Shown here: positions 27,004 to 36,043 of the stretch, piece by piece
How positions within the stretch are numbered: the first letter of the stretch is position 1
Layout of the letters: every line of letters begins with the position of its first letter
From: Candidatus Thiodiazotropha endoloripes
Lineage (GTDB): Bacteria > Pseudomonadota > Gammaproteobacteria > Chromatiales > Chromatiaceae
Direction of reading: 5' to 3'
NCBI GenBank assembly: GCA_001709035.1
Contig: LVKA01000008.1
Location: forward strand, 1,116,001 to 1,180,000
Length of the DNA: 64,000 bases
Program-made: the position numbers and the translations under genes
Notes under the pieces: generated by a model
The model's input: the letters and a program-made list of their open reading frames with translations, nothing else
What the model was told of the DNA's origin: nothing
Database searches by the model: none

Positions 27004-29454
27004 TCAATCGCAGGCTGGATTGGCAGCTGTTTTACCCGGAAATGTCATCAGTGTTGTCAGATAGAGCAGAATCGCACAGAGTAAAACGATTTTGAAGCCA
27101 AACTGGATGGCGATCACTGTGGAGAGCCCGGCGCTGATCACCGAAGCATAGCCATTGATTCCCCAGGCCCAGGGTATCTGATCTGCCCGGTTCTGCTTCA
27201 TGGCTGCGATCGCCAGTGGAAAAGGCATCCCCATGCAGATTGCCATCGGCGCAATCAGCAGAATGGTTATCGCGATTTTTATTGCCATCGGGAGGTGGAT
27301 GAGGGCGTCAAACAGGTCAGGGAGCATCAGCAGATATCCCAGACCGATTGCGCACAGGACGAGTATCGCCTTGCCGGCGCTCTGTTTGTAGCGCTGGTTT
27401 TCGGAAAGTCGTTCGCTTAGATAGCTGCCCAAGCCTGAAAAACACAAAAAAGCTGTCAGGGATGCGGCGATGGCGTAGATCGGGTGATGCAGAAACAGCT
27501 GGAATTTTTGAATGGTGCCGATCTCAATCAGCAGAAACGCCAGACCGATGGCGCCGAAATAACCGATGACGGATCCGTTCAGGTTGTTGCGGTCGGATGG
27601 CGATGGGTTTTTTGGCATCAACAGCAGTGGTAGCAGGATCAGCAAACCGCTAAGCAGACCAGTGATCCCCAGACTGAGCAGTAACACCACATAACCCCAC
27701 TCAATCAACGGCATGCCCCCACTGCCGCGTAGCTCCAAGGCTTCGATAAAACTCTGCCATTTAAAGAAGTGATTGAAGTAGGGACGATCATCTGTAGCGG
27801 GTCGCAATTCAAATTTATAGTTGTCGATCAGATTCTCCAGCTCACCCGAGGCAATTTGTTGGGTCGCCTGATAGAAACTGGCTTCGCTGAGCAGGTTGTA
27901 GCGATTGCTCTGCTCCGCTTTTAGTTGGTGGTGGTAAGCCTGGTCAAACAGACGCGTACGGCAGAACTGTTGCGTTTTCTCCAGCTCCTGGTTTGTGAAC
28001 AGACCGTTCTTGATCAGTAGAGTACTGGTCTGCCAGTTACGAATCATCAGCAGACGTTTTTCGATGTTATCAAGTTGCCTCATCTGGAGAGCCTGGTGAG
28101 CGGTTGCAAACAGCTTCAGGCTGTCCCTGGGAGGCAGTTTGATCCAGCGGGTGATCGACAGAATACCGTCCGGACGCAACTTGGAGAGATAGAGTTGTAT
28201 CGCCTCTCGGGTGTAGAGATAACTCTCATTGAGTGCATAAAGCCCTGATGAAGAGGCGCTGGCACCCTCGGTCAATGAGAGTTTGATCAGGTCATATTGC
28301 TGTTGATTCTCAAGCAGATAATCCCTGGCCTCTTTGATATGCAGCTGAGTGAACGGGTTGTCGTACACCGGTCCGGCAAAGGATCTGTAATCGCGGTTGA
28401 CCAACTCTATGATCTGCGGGTTGAGTTCCAGGGCATCGATCGATTCAATCCGGTGGTAGTGAGCCTGCAACAGGTCTGAACCGGTACCGCTGCCGATCAC
28501 CAGCAGCTTGTCAGGAGTTTTAAGATGATAGGCCAGCGCCGAGGTGGTCTGGTCGAGATAACTCAGCTCCTCGAGACGTTGAGGATAGCGGGTGATGGCA
28601 CTCTGATTGTCCCCATCGATGAACAGACCGATCTGCTCTAGAGGTTCAGCCGTATTGAGCAGGCTCAGTCCTGGCGCATGCCGGAATGGTATCTGGGGAT
28701 TGGTCACCAGGGTCAGATGGCCGAGCGGGCTGGTCCGTTGATCGATGATGCTGGCGCCTTTGACATTCAGGGTCTGGGCCAGCGCTTTGTAGGGCGAATA
28801 GTTGAGTTTGATCTCAGGGAGGATTGTGAAAAACAGTGCTGTGATCGTAACGGTCAGCAGCTGCAGGATCGCTTTAGGCTTGATCGCCGTTTCCCAAATC
28901 GCGATGAGTGAGGCAAGCACACCGGTCAGACTCAGGCTGACCAGCAAATATTGAGGCATCACGTAATAGATTGCGATCAAAGTGATGATTGCGCCCAGGC
29001 CGGCGCCGATCAGATCAGCCGCATAGAGTTTTGAGACTGTGCTGCGCGGATAGTACATGAACGTCATACAGATGGCTGAGGCGGCAAAGGCAAAAGGCAG
29101 GGCCAATAGCAGAAAGATCAGAATCAGTCTGAGTATCTGGGCTGGATTCCAAAACAACTCTTCGATATTGAAGCTGATCGATTGTGCGAGCATGAATCCG
29201 CTGATGCTGCTCAAGGCAAACAGCAGAAGGGCGAGAGCATAGAGCTGACTGAAGCGGCGTATTACGATGGCTGGCCTGAGGTAGAGCAGGCTGCCGCTGA
29301 TACCGTAACCCAGCAGCGCCAGAGCGATCACCAGGTAGGCGAAATGGTGCCATTGAATGATCGAAAAGAGGCGCATCAGCAACAGTTCATAACCCAGTGC
29401 CGATGCGGAGAGCAGCATCAGTGAGAGATAGGGTGGCGAGCTTTTGCCGGTCAC
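27004..29454 (-). CDS. Membrane protein with an embedded spermidine-synthase-like domain
   Basis: An 816-residue protein in three parts: an N-terminal membrane region of about six helices (residues 8-215), a central soluble SAM-binding Rossmann domain (about 300-480) with LLVIGSGTGSDLL and IDALELNPQIIELVN, and a C-terminal membrane region (about 590-800). This is the architecture of the large membrane spermine/spermidine-synthase-like proteins. Whether it makes polyamines is not established; the catalytic Asp pair of SpeE is not clear in this reading. The start overlaps the pcm stop by 4 bp, so the methyltransferase and this protein are translationally coupled. Confidence 0.82.
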   Translation of the reverse strand: MTGKSSPPYLSLMLLSASALGYELLLMRLFSIIQWHHFAYLVIALALLGYGISGSLLYLRPAIVIRRFSQLYALALLLFALSSISGFMLAQSISFNIEELFWNPAQILRLILIFLLLALPFAFAASAICMTFMYYPRSTVSKLYAADLIGAGLGAIITLIAIYYVMPQYLLVSLSLTGVLASLIAIWETAIKPKAILQLLTVTITALFFTILPEIKLNYSPYKALAQTLNVKGASIIDQRTSPLGHLTLVTNPQIPFRHAPGLSLLNTAEPLEQIGLFIDGDNQSAITRYPQRLEELSYLDQTTSALAYHLKTPDKLLVIGSGTGSDLLQAHYHRIESIDALELNPQIIELVNRDYRSFAGPVYDNPFTQLHIKEARDYLLENQQQYDLIKLSLTEGASASSSGLYALNESYLYTREAIQLYLSKLRPDGILSITRWIKLPPRDSLKLFATAHQALQMRQLDNIEKRLLMIRNWQTSTLLIKNGLFTNQELEKTQQFCRTRLFDQAYHHQLKAEQSNRYNLLSEASFYQATQQIASGELENLIDNYKFELRPATDDRPYFNHFFKWQSFIEALELRGSGGMPLIEWGYVVLLLSLGITGLLSGLLILLPLLLMPKNPSPSDRNNLNGSVIGYFGAIGLAFLLIEIGTIQKFQLFLHHPIYAIAASLTAFLCFSGLGSYLSERLSENQRYKQSAGKAILVLCAIGLGYLLMLPDLFDALIHLPMAIKIAITILLIAPMAICMGMPFPLAIAAMKQNRADQIPWAWGINGYASVISAGLSTVIAIQFGFKIVLLCAILLYLTTLMTFPGKTAANPACD

Positions 29455-30197
29455 AACTCGGACTTGTTGATCAGCGGTACGAAGCGAACCGGCAGAACCT
29501 GCCGTACGGTCACTTCATTCTGCTGGTCCTTGTTCACCAATAGCAGTTGTTGGGTCATGAAACGGCTGCCCACCGGTATGATCATTTTGCCGCCGGGTTT
29601 CAGTTGTTCGATCAGTGGGGGTGGGATATGACTGGCTGCGGCAGTAACGATGATGATGTCGAAAGGTGCCTCTGAAGCCCATCCGTGATAGCCGTCCTCG
29701 ATGGCCACCTCGACATTCCGGTAACCAAGCTTCTGCAGTCGAGCTTTAGCAAGCTGGCCTAATGGTTCGACGATCTCCATGGAGAAAACCTGTTTCACAA
29801 GCGGTGACATCACTGCAGCCTGATAGCCGGAACCGGTTCCGATTTCCAAGGCCTTATGTTGCGCTTGCGGCGCGATCAGATCGGTCATGATGGCAACGAT
29901 GTAGGGTTGTGAAATGGTCTGTCCGTAGCCGATCGGCAAGGGTCTGTTTTGATAGGCTGAATGGCGTTGTGATTCTGGTACAAAAAGATGCCGGGGAACC
30001 GTTTTCAAGGCTTCGATGACCCGCTCATCAAGCTGTTTCTTCTCCAGGTGGTCACTGGTTTGACGCACCTCCCGCTGAATTGTTTGCACCATTCTCTGCC
30101 TTTCTTCAGTGTAACCCTGGTCCGTTTGCTGAGCTGTTAAGCCGGTGGCCACCAGGCTTATCAGCAGCGCTGTGAAGAGTTGTCGAGTCGTCAACAT
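29451..30197 (-). CDS. pcm: Protein-L-isoaspartate O-methyltransferase family, with signal peptide
   Basis: A 248-residue protein whose core matches Pcm: VPRHLFVPES, PLPIGYGQTISQPYIVA, the SAM-binding LEIGTGSGYQAAV, DIIIVTAAASHIPPPLI and LKPGGKMIIPVG. It would methylate isoaspartyl residues in damaged proteins. Unusually, the first ~22 residues (LFTALLISLVATGLTA) form a Sec-type signal, predicting export, although SAM is cytoplasmic. The hydrophobic stretch could instead act as a membrane anchor. It heads an operon with the spermidine-synthase-like protein (4-bp overlap) and lgt. Confidence 0.88.
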   Translation of the reverse strand: MLTTRQLFTALLISLVATGLTAQQTDQGYTEERQRMVQTIQREVRQTSDHLEKKQLDERVIEALKTVPRHLFVPESQRHSAYQNRPLPIGYGQTISQPYIVAIMTDLIAPQAQHKALEIGTGSGYQAAVMSPLVKQVFSMEIVEPLGQLAKARLQKLGYRNVEVAIEDGYHGWASEAPFDIIIVTAAASHIPPPLIEQLKPGGKMIIPVGSRFMTQQLLLVNKDQQNEVTVRQVLPVRFVPLINKSEL

Positions 30198-30286
30198 GAG
30201 CAGCTCCTACAGGCCCTAAGACCTTGAAGTTGTCTGATTCAGACGGATTGGAATAGATTGAGAAATCCTCTGGTCATTTCATTTTT

Positions 30287-30327
30287 CGTCATCCTGGCAT
30301 ATGCCGGGTTCCAGGAAATCCGGCACA
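30287..30327. repeat. Degenerate CGTCATCC palindromic repeat, copy A
   Basis: CGTCATCCTGGCATATGCCGG followed by TTCCAGG resembles the dispersed CGTCATTCC...GGAATCCAG repeats common in proteobacterial intergenic regions. The GGCATATGCC core is a perfect palindrome. A similar but weaker copy is at 62137. The rest of this 233-base gap shows no gene. Confidence 0.4.
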
Positions 30328-30430
30328 TAACTTTTCGATCTAACCGAAATGTGCAATCCTGATAACTTAAATATAGCTCGAAGTGAATCTGTGCAGTAAA
30401 TTCGTCTCAACAGGCCTTGGCAGTTGGGCG

Positions 30431-31786
30431 CTATTGGTAAGCGCAGTTGGCGCCGTTGGGCAGGGTTTCCGATCTGAGCCAGGCGATGGCGCAATCTTCA
30501 GGATCATAATCACTACTTTGCTCGACCCGTCGCAACAGCTCATCCATCGATGCCGCAGTGCCGACATTGGCAAGGAAGAATTCTCTGAGGATTTGATCGA
30601 GCAGATCCACACCCAGTGAAAATTCCAAGTGTCTGAAGAAGAACGCCCCCTTCATGTAGGGGGCTGTACCGAACAGCCCATCCTGCAGAATATCGATCTG
30701 CTGGCATCCGGCCGGCCAGGCGATTTTGTTGCCACTGCTCTGTTGCAGTTGGGCCAGTCTCGCTGCATAAGATGCCCAGACCTGTTCACCAGATGCCTCA
30801 CCGGCGATCGCACTGACGGCTCGTGCCGTTAGGTATGAGGCAAGGCCTTCAGAGAGCACGAAATCCTCCCAGCAGGCGATGCGCACACCGTTGCCAAACC
30901 AGCCATGTGCGGCTTCATGAACATGCACCCATGGATCGGATATCGAGCTTGAGGCGATATGCCAGAAGGGGTGGTGCTCCATGCCGCCGAACTGGCCTGG
31001 ACCCCAATCGACCGAGACACTGGCAACAGCCTGACCGAACGGGTAGGGACCATAGGTCTGTTCATACCAGTCAAACGCATCACGCAGATAGCGACTACCG
31101 TCGAGCGCCTGCTGTTGCAGGTCCGCTGGATAGTAGACGCCTACCTCAGTACCGGCTGCGGTCGTTCCCAGATTGCTGAAGGTATAATCGCCTACCGACC
31201 AGGCCAACATGTAAGCCGGTGCATCGCTGATTACCGATGCCGGGTAGATCGCTTCAGAACCCGTTGGCGCGCCATTGATCTGCAGTTCATAGCCGCTTCC
31301 CTCTGCCGGTTCGGACTTGCATGGGAACAGATTGCCGCAGTAGTAGGGCCAGGTGAAACTCATGCCGCCATCCAGTAAACCGTTAAAATTACTCTGCAGG
31401 TTGAGGCTGTAATCGATGGAGAGTGTCACTTCAGCAGACGATGGGGGGACGCCGATATGCAGACTGCCGTTTTCGTTTCGGTAGTTGAGCTGGCGGCCGT
31501 TCGCCGTGACCTGTGCAATGATCAGATCGCCCGCCTCAAAGGAGGCGCCACTGGAGGTGGTTGAGCCCGCCAGCAGGATGTCCGCACTGCCTTGCATCGC
31601 ATCGAGGTCGATGGTCAGGCTGGTGAGTAGGATATCCCGTTGCCAATCCTCTGTTGCCTGTGGTGTGGTGCTGTTCCCCGAGTCATCACCGCCACCACAG
31701 GCGGACAGCCACAATGCGAGGCTAACGGTTGCCGGGTAGAGTAGTCGTTGTCTGTTATCCGAGGTAGAACGCTTGGCCTTATCCAC
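30431..31786 (-). CDS. M1-family metallopeptidase-like lipoprotein
   Basis: A 451-residue protein with a lipobox (LWLSAC, lipidated Cys followed by GGGDD). The catalytic zinc motif is complete: HEAAHGWFGN with the third ligand Glu in LSEGLASYL, eighteen residues after the second His. The usual GAMEN substrate-binding motif is replaced by GGMEH. The N-terminal beta domain precedes the catalytic part (about 230-450), but the large C-terminal helical domain of classical aminopeptidase N is mostly missing, so it is a short form. Likely attached to a membrane facing the periplasm or outside. Stands alone between the pcm operon and the Tat-protein cluster. Confidence 0.87.
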   Translation of the reverse strand: MDKAKRSTSDNRQRLLYPATVSLALWLSACGGGDDSGNSTTPQATEDWQRDILLTSLTIDLDAMQGSADILLAGSTTSSGASFEAGDLIIAQVTANGRQLNYRNENGSLHIGVPPSSAEVTLSIDYSLNLQSNFNGLLDGGMSFTWPYYCGNLFPCKSEPAEGSGYELQINGAPTGSEAIYPASVISDAPAYMLAWSVGDYTFSNLGTTAAGTEVGVYYPADLQQQALDGSRYLRDAFDWYEQTYGPYPFGQAVASVSVDWGPGQFGGMEHHPFWHIASSSISDPWVHVHEAAHGWFGNGVRIACWEDFVLSEGLASYLTARAVSAIAGEASGEQVWASYAARLAQLQQSSGNKIAWPAGCQQIDILQDGLFGTAPYMKGAFFFRHLEFSLGVDLLDQILREFFLANVGTAASMDELLRRVEQSSDYDPEDCAIAWLRSETLPNGANCAYQ

Positions 31787-31968
31787 TGGCAGCTCTCTGA
31801 AATCAACACGCCAGCATTAATGATACTTGTTTATGAGAATAAAACCGCAAATGAGTGCCATTCACTGCGAAAAGCGCTAGCGATAAGGCTTCTTATTGCG
31901 GTGATTGGAATTGCGTTAACAGGCCCATATTTGCAGTTAATCTTTAAATAAAGGCCTGCCGCGCCACA

Positions 31969-33540
31969 CTACATAATCGGATTGAAAGCGGTCAGACTGT
32001 CGAGCATGGTTGCATTCCCCAGACTGGTGCCAAACAGGGAGCTGAACTGACCCTGTTCACCATGCAGCGCGAGGTAGTTGAGCGCAACGCTCAAGACCAG
32101 CTGATTGACATTGTTGGCCGCCGGGCTTGAGCCGTTGTCCACCGCACCATCGGCGGTGAAATAGCCGATCTGCTGATGGCGCAGCTGCTCATCGGCGCTG
32201 GCGCCTGCCAGTGTGGGTTGGCCGGCCGGGTTGAACACTAGGAAGAAGGAGGCGGCGGTGGATTGATTATCACCGGTCCAGACTCCCTTGCCGCGACCGT
32301 CGGCCGAGTTGTCCAAGGTGCCGTTACTGGAGACTGAGCCGTCACTGAAGACATACAGCATCAACGGGGTGCCGATACGGGCGGCATACTCGATACAGGC
32401 CCCCATGCAGCGACCGGCTCGAAGATCCCGAATCTCCCCAACCGCACGGTCACCGGTGTGGTAGTCGTAGCCACCCATGGTGATGGTGCCGGCGCCGGCA
32501 TAACCGTTGATGACCAGTTTCATGACTGAGGCGGTTTTGCGGAATTCACCGTCACCGTCGAACTCCTCCTGAGTGAAGATCGGGCCGATGATGTCCGGGT
32601 CTGCGGTGACATCCAGCGCCGCCGGATCGCCATAACGATCCACCAGGTCGGCACTCTTTACATAGCCGCAACGGACCAGCTCTTTGACGATCTGGTCGGT
32701 GGAGATGCCGGTGTTGACACTGTCCAGCTTCATATCGGAGATCCGCTGGATCGCCTCCATAACCGCAACCGCATCGGACTGGTCGAGCATGCCGACCAGC
32801 TTGCCGGTGTCCACCAGGCCGGTGGTGTCACTGGGACGATCGACTTTGGTAGGCCGCACGGCAGGATCGATCTGATCCGCCGGCGCCAGGGAGTTGCCAC
32901 CCGAGTCCGAACTGCGGGAACCGATCAATGTCAGCAGTTCCCCATCGGCGCCGCAACGGTTGATCGCATACATCGGATTGTGGGGATTGTTGCCGGTATC
33001 GTTTTCCGAGCGGGCCGGAATGATCGCGCCATTGATATTGGCCCGATTGCCCACCGAGACCTTTTCCAGAATACCCCGCAGAAAAGCACTGTCAGAGTGA
33101 AAGGCCAGCCCCAGCTCACTGTTGATGAAGTCGTTCAGATTGGTATCAGGGTTGACGATCGAAGGCACCATGTCACCCGGCAGCCCAAGCCGGTTGTATC
33201 CCGCGGTGGTGAGGAAGTCGAGCTGACCTCCCTGGCGTCCGGCCAGGACGTTGGAACCGGCGATATTCGCACCGCCCGCCAGATCGAAACAGATGAACGG
33301 TATCTTACCGCCACCCAGGGTATCGATACCGCAGCTGTTCTTGAGAGTCTCAAGGTCCGGCGAGAGAGCGGCCCTGGCTTCACCGGGATTGGCAAACAAC
33401 CCGAACAGGGAGGGGGTGGTGACCGCACCGAGACCGGCCATCATGCCCTGACGGATAAAATCCCTGCGGCTGACCGGGCGAGGGTGATCCGGGTGGAGCA
33501 GGGGGGCGTCCGGCGATAGGTTTTTCACTTTTCTACGCAT
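31969..33540 (-). CDS. Tat-exported protein, DUF1501-like
   Basis: A 523-residue protein with a twin-arginine signal (SRRDFIRQG, Arg 25-26, hydrophobic stretch GMMAGLGAVTTPSLFGLF, cleavage near AARA). The mature part includes FICFDLAGGANIAGSN, GGYDYHTGDR and PLMLYVFSDGSVSS, which recall DUF1501 (alkaline-phosphatase-like) proteins though it is divergent. Tat export means folding, possibly with a cofactor, before transport. It is the last gene of a three-gene minus-strand operon with two haem-motif proteins (22-bp gap); DUF1501 proteins often accompany such cytochrome genes in other bacteria. Confidence 0.72.
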   Translation of the reverse strand: MRRKVKNLSPDAPLLHPDHPRPVSRRDFIRQGMMAGLGAVTTPSLFGLFANPGEARAALSPDLETLKNSCGIDTLGGGKIPFICFDLAGGANIAGSNVLAGRQGGQLDFLTTAGYNRLGLPGDMVPSIVNPDTNLNDFINSELGLAFHSDSAFLRGILEKVSVGNRANINGAIIPARSENDTGNNPHNPMYAINRCGADGELLTLIGSRSSDSGGNSLAPADQIDPAVRPTKVDRPSDTTGLVDTGKLVGMLDQSDAVAVMEAIQRISDMKLDSVNTGISTDQIVKELVRCGYVKSADLVDRYGDPAALDVTADPDIIGPIFTQEEFDGDGEFRKTASVMKLVINGYAGAGTITMGGYDYHTGDRAVGEIRDLRAGRCMGACIEYAARIGTPLMLYVFSDGSVSSNGTLDNSADGRGKGVWTGDNQSTAASFFLVFNPAGQPTLAGASADEQLRHQQIGYFTADGAVDNGSSPAANNVNQLVLSVALNYLALHGEQGQFSSLFGTSLGNATMLDSLTAFNPIM

Positions 33541-33562
33541 CTTTATCTTTCCGTCTGGGTTT

Positions 33563-36040
33563 CTATTGCAGTAGCACTATGGCACTGCCCAGCAGTGAGG
33601 CACAGGCTGCCTTGGTTGCCTTTTCAGTTCGGTCCGCGGCACATTGACCGCTACAGCGGGCCAGTCCGACACTGCCGGTAAGCAGGCTCATCAATTCGCT
33701 CTCGACCATTGCAGGATCGGGTTGGGTGGTGAGATTCTCACCCATGAAATTGACGATCAGTGGGGATACCACCTGACTCTGCCAGGTCGCTGCAGCGATG
33801 TCGTTGGCGTTGACATTGAAATCGAATCCGGGGAAGAAGCCCGTTCTCAATGTGGTGTCGTCAACCATCGCGCTGCAGTATTCGATCGCCAGTTGCGAAA
33901 CAGCCACCTGATGGGATGAGAGAAAGCCGTTGATCGCTTCCGCTGAGGGCAGTTGTTGCTTGATGGTGGTATAGGTGGTCTGTACCGCTTCAAGGGTCTG
34001 ACTGACACCGGTGAGGGATGCCATGGTGGCGTTGATCTCATCGAAGGTGCGCAAGCCGACTGAGGAAGCCGGTTCACCATCAGACGGCTCTGCCGGGGGC
34101 AGTGCTTCAGGCTCTATGAAGACATTGGTGTGTTCACCCAGTCGCTCGAAGGTGAGGAAGAACTGATCGTTTTCCGAACCCTTCTCGGTGGCGATGGTGG
34201 TGCCGATGTTCGACAGCAACTGACCATTGAGCGTGTATTCCGAGTCGTTGATGGTGGTATCGAGGGTGGCATAGGCCTGACCAATGGCGGCCTCTTTACC
34301 ATTGATACCGATACGCATCCCCTGAATCGGAATCGAGCCCGGCAGCACGCTCTCATCCAGGCTGATGAACTTCGGCTGACGGAACAGGTAGCTGTAGTTA
34401 TCGAACTGGCTGACCTCGATCATCACATAGCTTTGAGGCAGGTTGAGCAGGCTGCTGACATTGAACAGCAGGAAGTACTTTTCACCAACACCCGCTTCGA
34501 AATTCTGTTGGATCTGTGCGGCATTCAATGCGCGGTTGTGGATTGCCAGCAGTCGCACCTTGCCCGCCCAGGGGCGATCGCCTGAGGCCTCATTTCCCAG
34601 TACCAGCGCGTAGGTGTCGTCCCAGTCGTTAAGATTGCCCGCTGCGGTCTCATCCAGGTCATCGGTGTGGATGCCGTTGACATAGACTTGGCGTCCATTC
34701 TCCGGGTCGAAAGTGACCACCACATGTTGCTCGGTGGCCTGCAGATCCTCGTCATCATCCGAAGTAGAGTGGGCTGGCTCACCGTTGCCGTCCGTGGTGC
34801 TGGAACGGTGCAGGAAGTTGTAGTTGTAGAGAGTCTGTCCCAGGGTGAAGTTGCGATCATCGGTACCTGCAGAGTAACTGATGATTCTGGCCGGACCCTC
34901 CTGGGTGACGTTGCTTGGCACTACCCAGGCCTCCACCGTATATTCACCGGTTGCCTGGATCAGCTGGCTGAGCTTGCGGCTGTCGCTGGTACTGCCTTGG
35001 GCCTTACCGGTTCTGAACTCCAGTCCCCAGCCTTCCACCCAGGTGGTGTCCCCACTCAGGGTCAGATTGATTGACGGATCCACACCGCTGGTGTCGTAGG
35101 CGGTGTTACCGCTGCCGGTTTTGAACTCATACAGTGCGATGACATCGTTCTCCTGGCGACTGCCGCCACTCGCCACCGTACCTTCCGGCAGGGTCAGCGC
35201 CCGACTCACCACCAGATCCGGGTCAACCGGAGTCGGCGAAATGCCGCTGGCCATGTCGTCGATCGCGGTCTCCATCTCCTGGGCATTGCTCGGGCAGTCA
35301 TCCCAGCAGTTGTGCAGCTCGATCAGACGTTGAACCAGACGGGAGTTGGATGGGGTATCGAGATCAATCGAAGTCTTGACAGCCGCATAGGCGGTCTCCA
35401 CATCCGCTGCGGCAAAATAGGGGGATTGGGGCGCAGCCGCATCATCAACGTGACATTCAGTGCAGTAGTCGGTCAGTAGCGGGTGGACATGACTGGCGAA
35501 CAGGCTTGAATCGTCCGGGAAGACCTTGCTTTCCCCAACCACGTTTTCCGGCGGGGCTTCCAGTTCGATCTGTCGGCCCGCATTGGCGCCACCACCAACC
35601 CAGGACTCGATGTAGTTGGCGATGATGGTGGCACAGGCGCTATCGCTGGCCTCCCAGCAGTTGTGTCCAGCAGCGACCTTGGTGACCAGGGAAGACTCAT
35701 CCGGTTCGCTGCGGTTGATAAAGGGATTGGCCGCCTCATAGGCCTGATTGACATCATCCTCGCGGACGAACAACGGTGCCTGACCACCGGCGTTGTGACA
35801 GGCGCCACATCGATTCTGTGCCCTCAAAGGCTCCCACACACTGACCCTGAACCCCTGTATATCACTGGTTCGGGCGGCCGGTCCGCTGTAGGTGCTGGAG
35901 GTGACCGTGGTCTCCTGCTGCGAATCGTTGGAGACCCCATCCTGGCACGCCTGCAGGCCGAACAGTGAGAGTGCCGTTAACAGCAGCCAGGTAGATCCGT
36001 TGATTCCCCGATGGTTTTTATATCCGTTTAACATGTTCAC
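33563..36040 (-). CDS. Lipoprotein with two CxxCH haem motifs and a LamG domain
   Basis: An 825-residue protein with a lipobox (LFGLQAC). Two c-type haem motifs lie in the N-terminal part: CGACH (about residue 79) and CTECH (about 194), each in a small helical unit resembling planctomycete-type cytochrome domains. A LamG/concanavalin-like jellyroll follows at about 330-530 (YTVEAWVVPSNVT, VYVNGIHTDDL, VRLLAIHNRALNAAQI). The C-terminal ~280 residues are of unknown type. Other Cys pairs (HNCWEASDSAC, HNCWDDC) may form disulfides. It is 3 bp from the preceding cytochrome gene. Probably an outer-membrane or surface electron carrier that also binds a polymer or protein ligand. Confidence 0.82.
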   Translation of the reverse strand: MNMLNGYKNHRGINGSTWLLLTALSLFGLQACQDGVSNDSQQETTVTSSTYSGPAARTSDIQGFRVSVWEPLRAQNRCGACHNAGGQAPLFVREDDVNQAYEAANPFINRSEPDESSLVTKVAAGHNCWEASDSACATIIANYIESWVGGGANAGRQIELEAPPENVVGESKVFPDDSSLFASHVHPLLTDYCTECHVDDAAAPQSPYFAAADVETAYAAVKTSIDLDTPSNSRLVQRLIELHNCWDDCPSNAQEMETAIDDMASGISPTPVDPDLVVSRALTLPEGTVASGGSRQENDVIALYEFKTGSGNTAYDTSGVDPSINLTLSGDTTWVEGWGLEFRTGKAQGSTSDSRKLSQLIQATGEYTVEAWVVPSNVTQEGPARIISYSAGTDDRNFTLGQTLYNYNFLHRSSTTDGNGEPAHSTSDDDEDLQATEQHVVVTFDPENGRQVYVNGIHTDDLDETAAGNLNDWDDTYALVLGNEASGDRPWAGKVRLLAIHNRALNAAQIQQNFEAGVGEKYFLLFNVSSLLNLPQSYVMIEVSQFDNYSYLFRQPKFISLDESVLPGSIPIQGMRIGINGKEAAIGQAYATLDTTINDSEYTLNGQLLSNIGTTIATEKGSENDQFFLTFERLGEHTNVFIEPEALPPAEPSDGEPASSVGLRTFDEINATMASLTGVSQTLEAVQTTYTTIKQQLPSAEAINGFLSSHQVAVSQLAIEYCSAMVDDTTLRTGFFPGFDFNVNANDIAAATWQSQVVSPLIVNFMGENLTTQPDPAMVESELMSLLTGSVGLARCSGQCAADRTEKATKAACASLLGSAIVLLQ

Positions 36041-36043
36041 TGA

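Noticed and set aside
31748-31951. Plus-strand 67-codon ORF upstream of the M1-like peptidase gene
   Set aside because: It overlaps the start of the peptidase gene and has no ribosome site or recognisable sequence beyond a hydrophobic tail.
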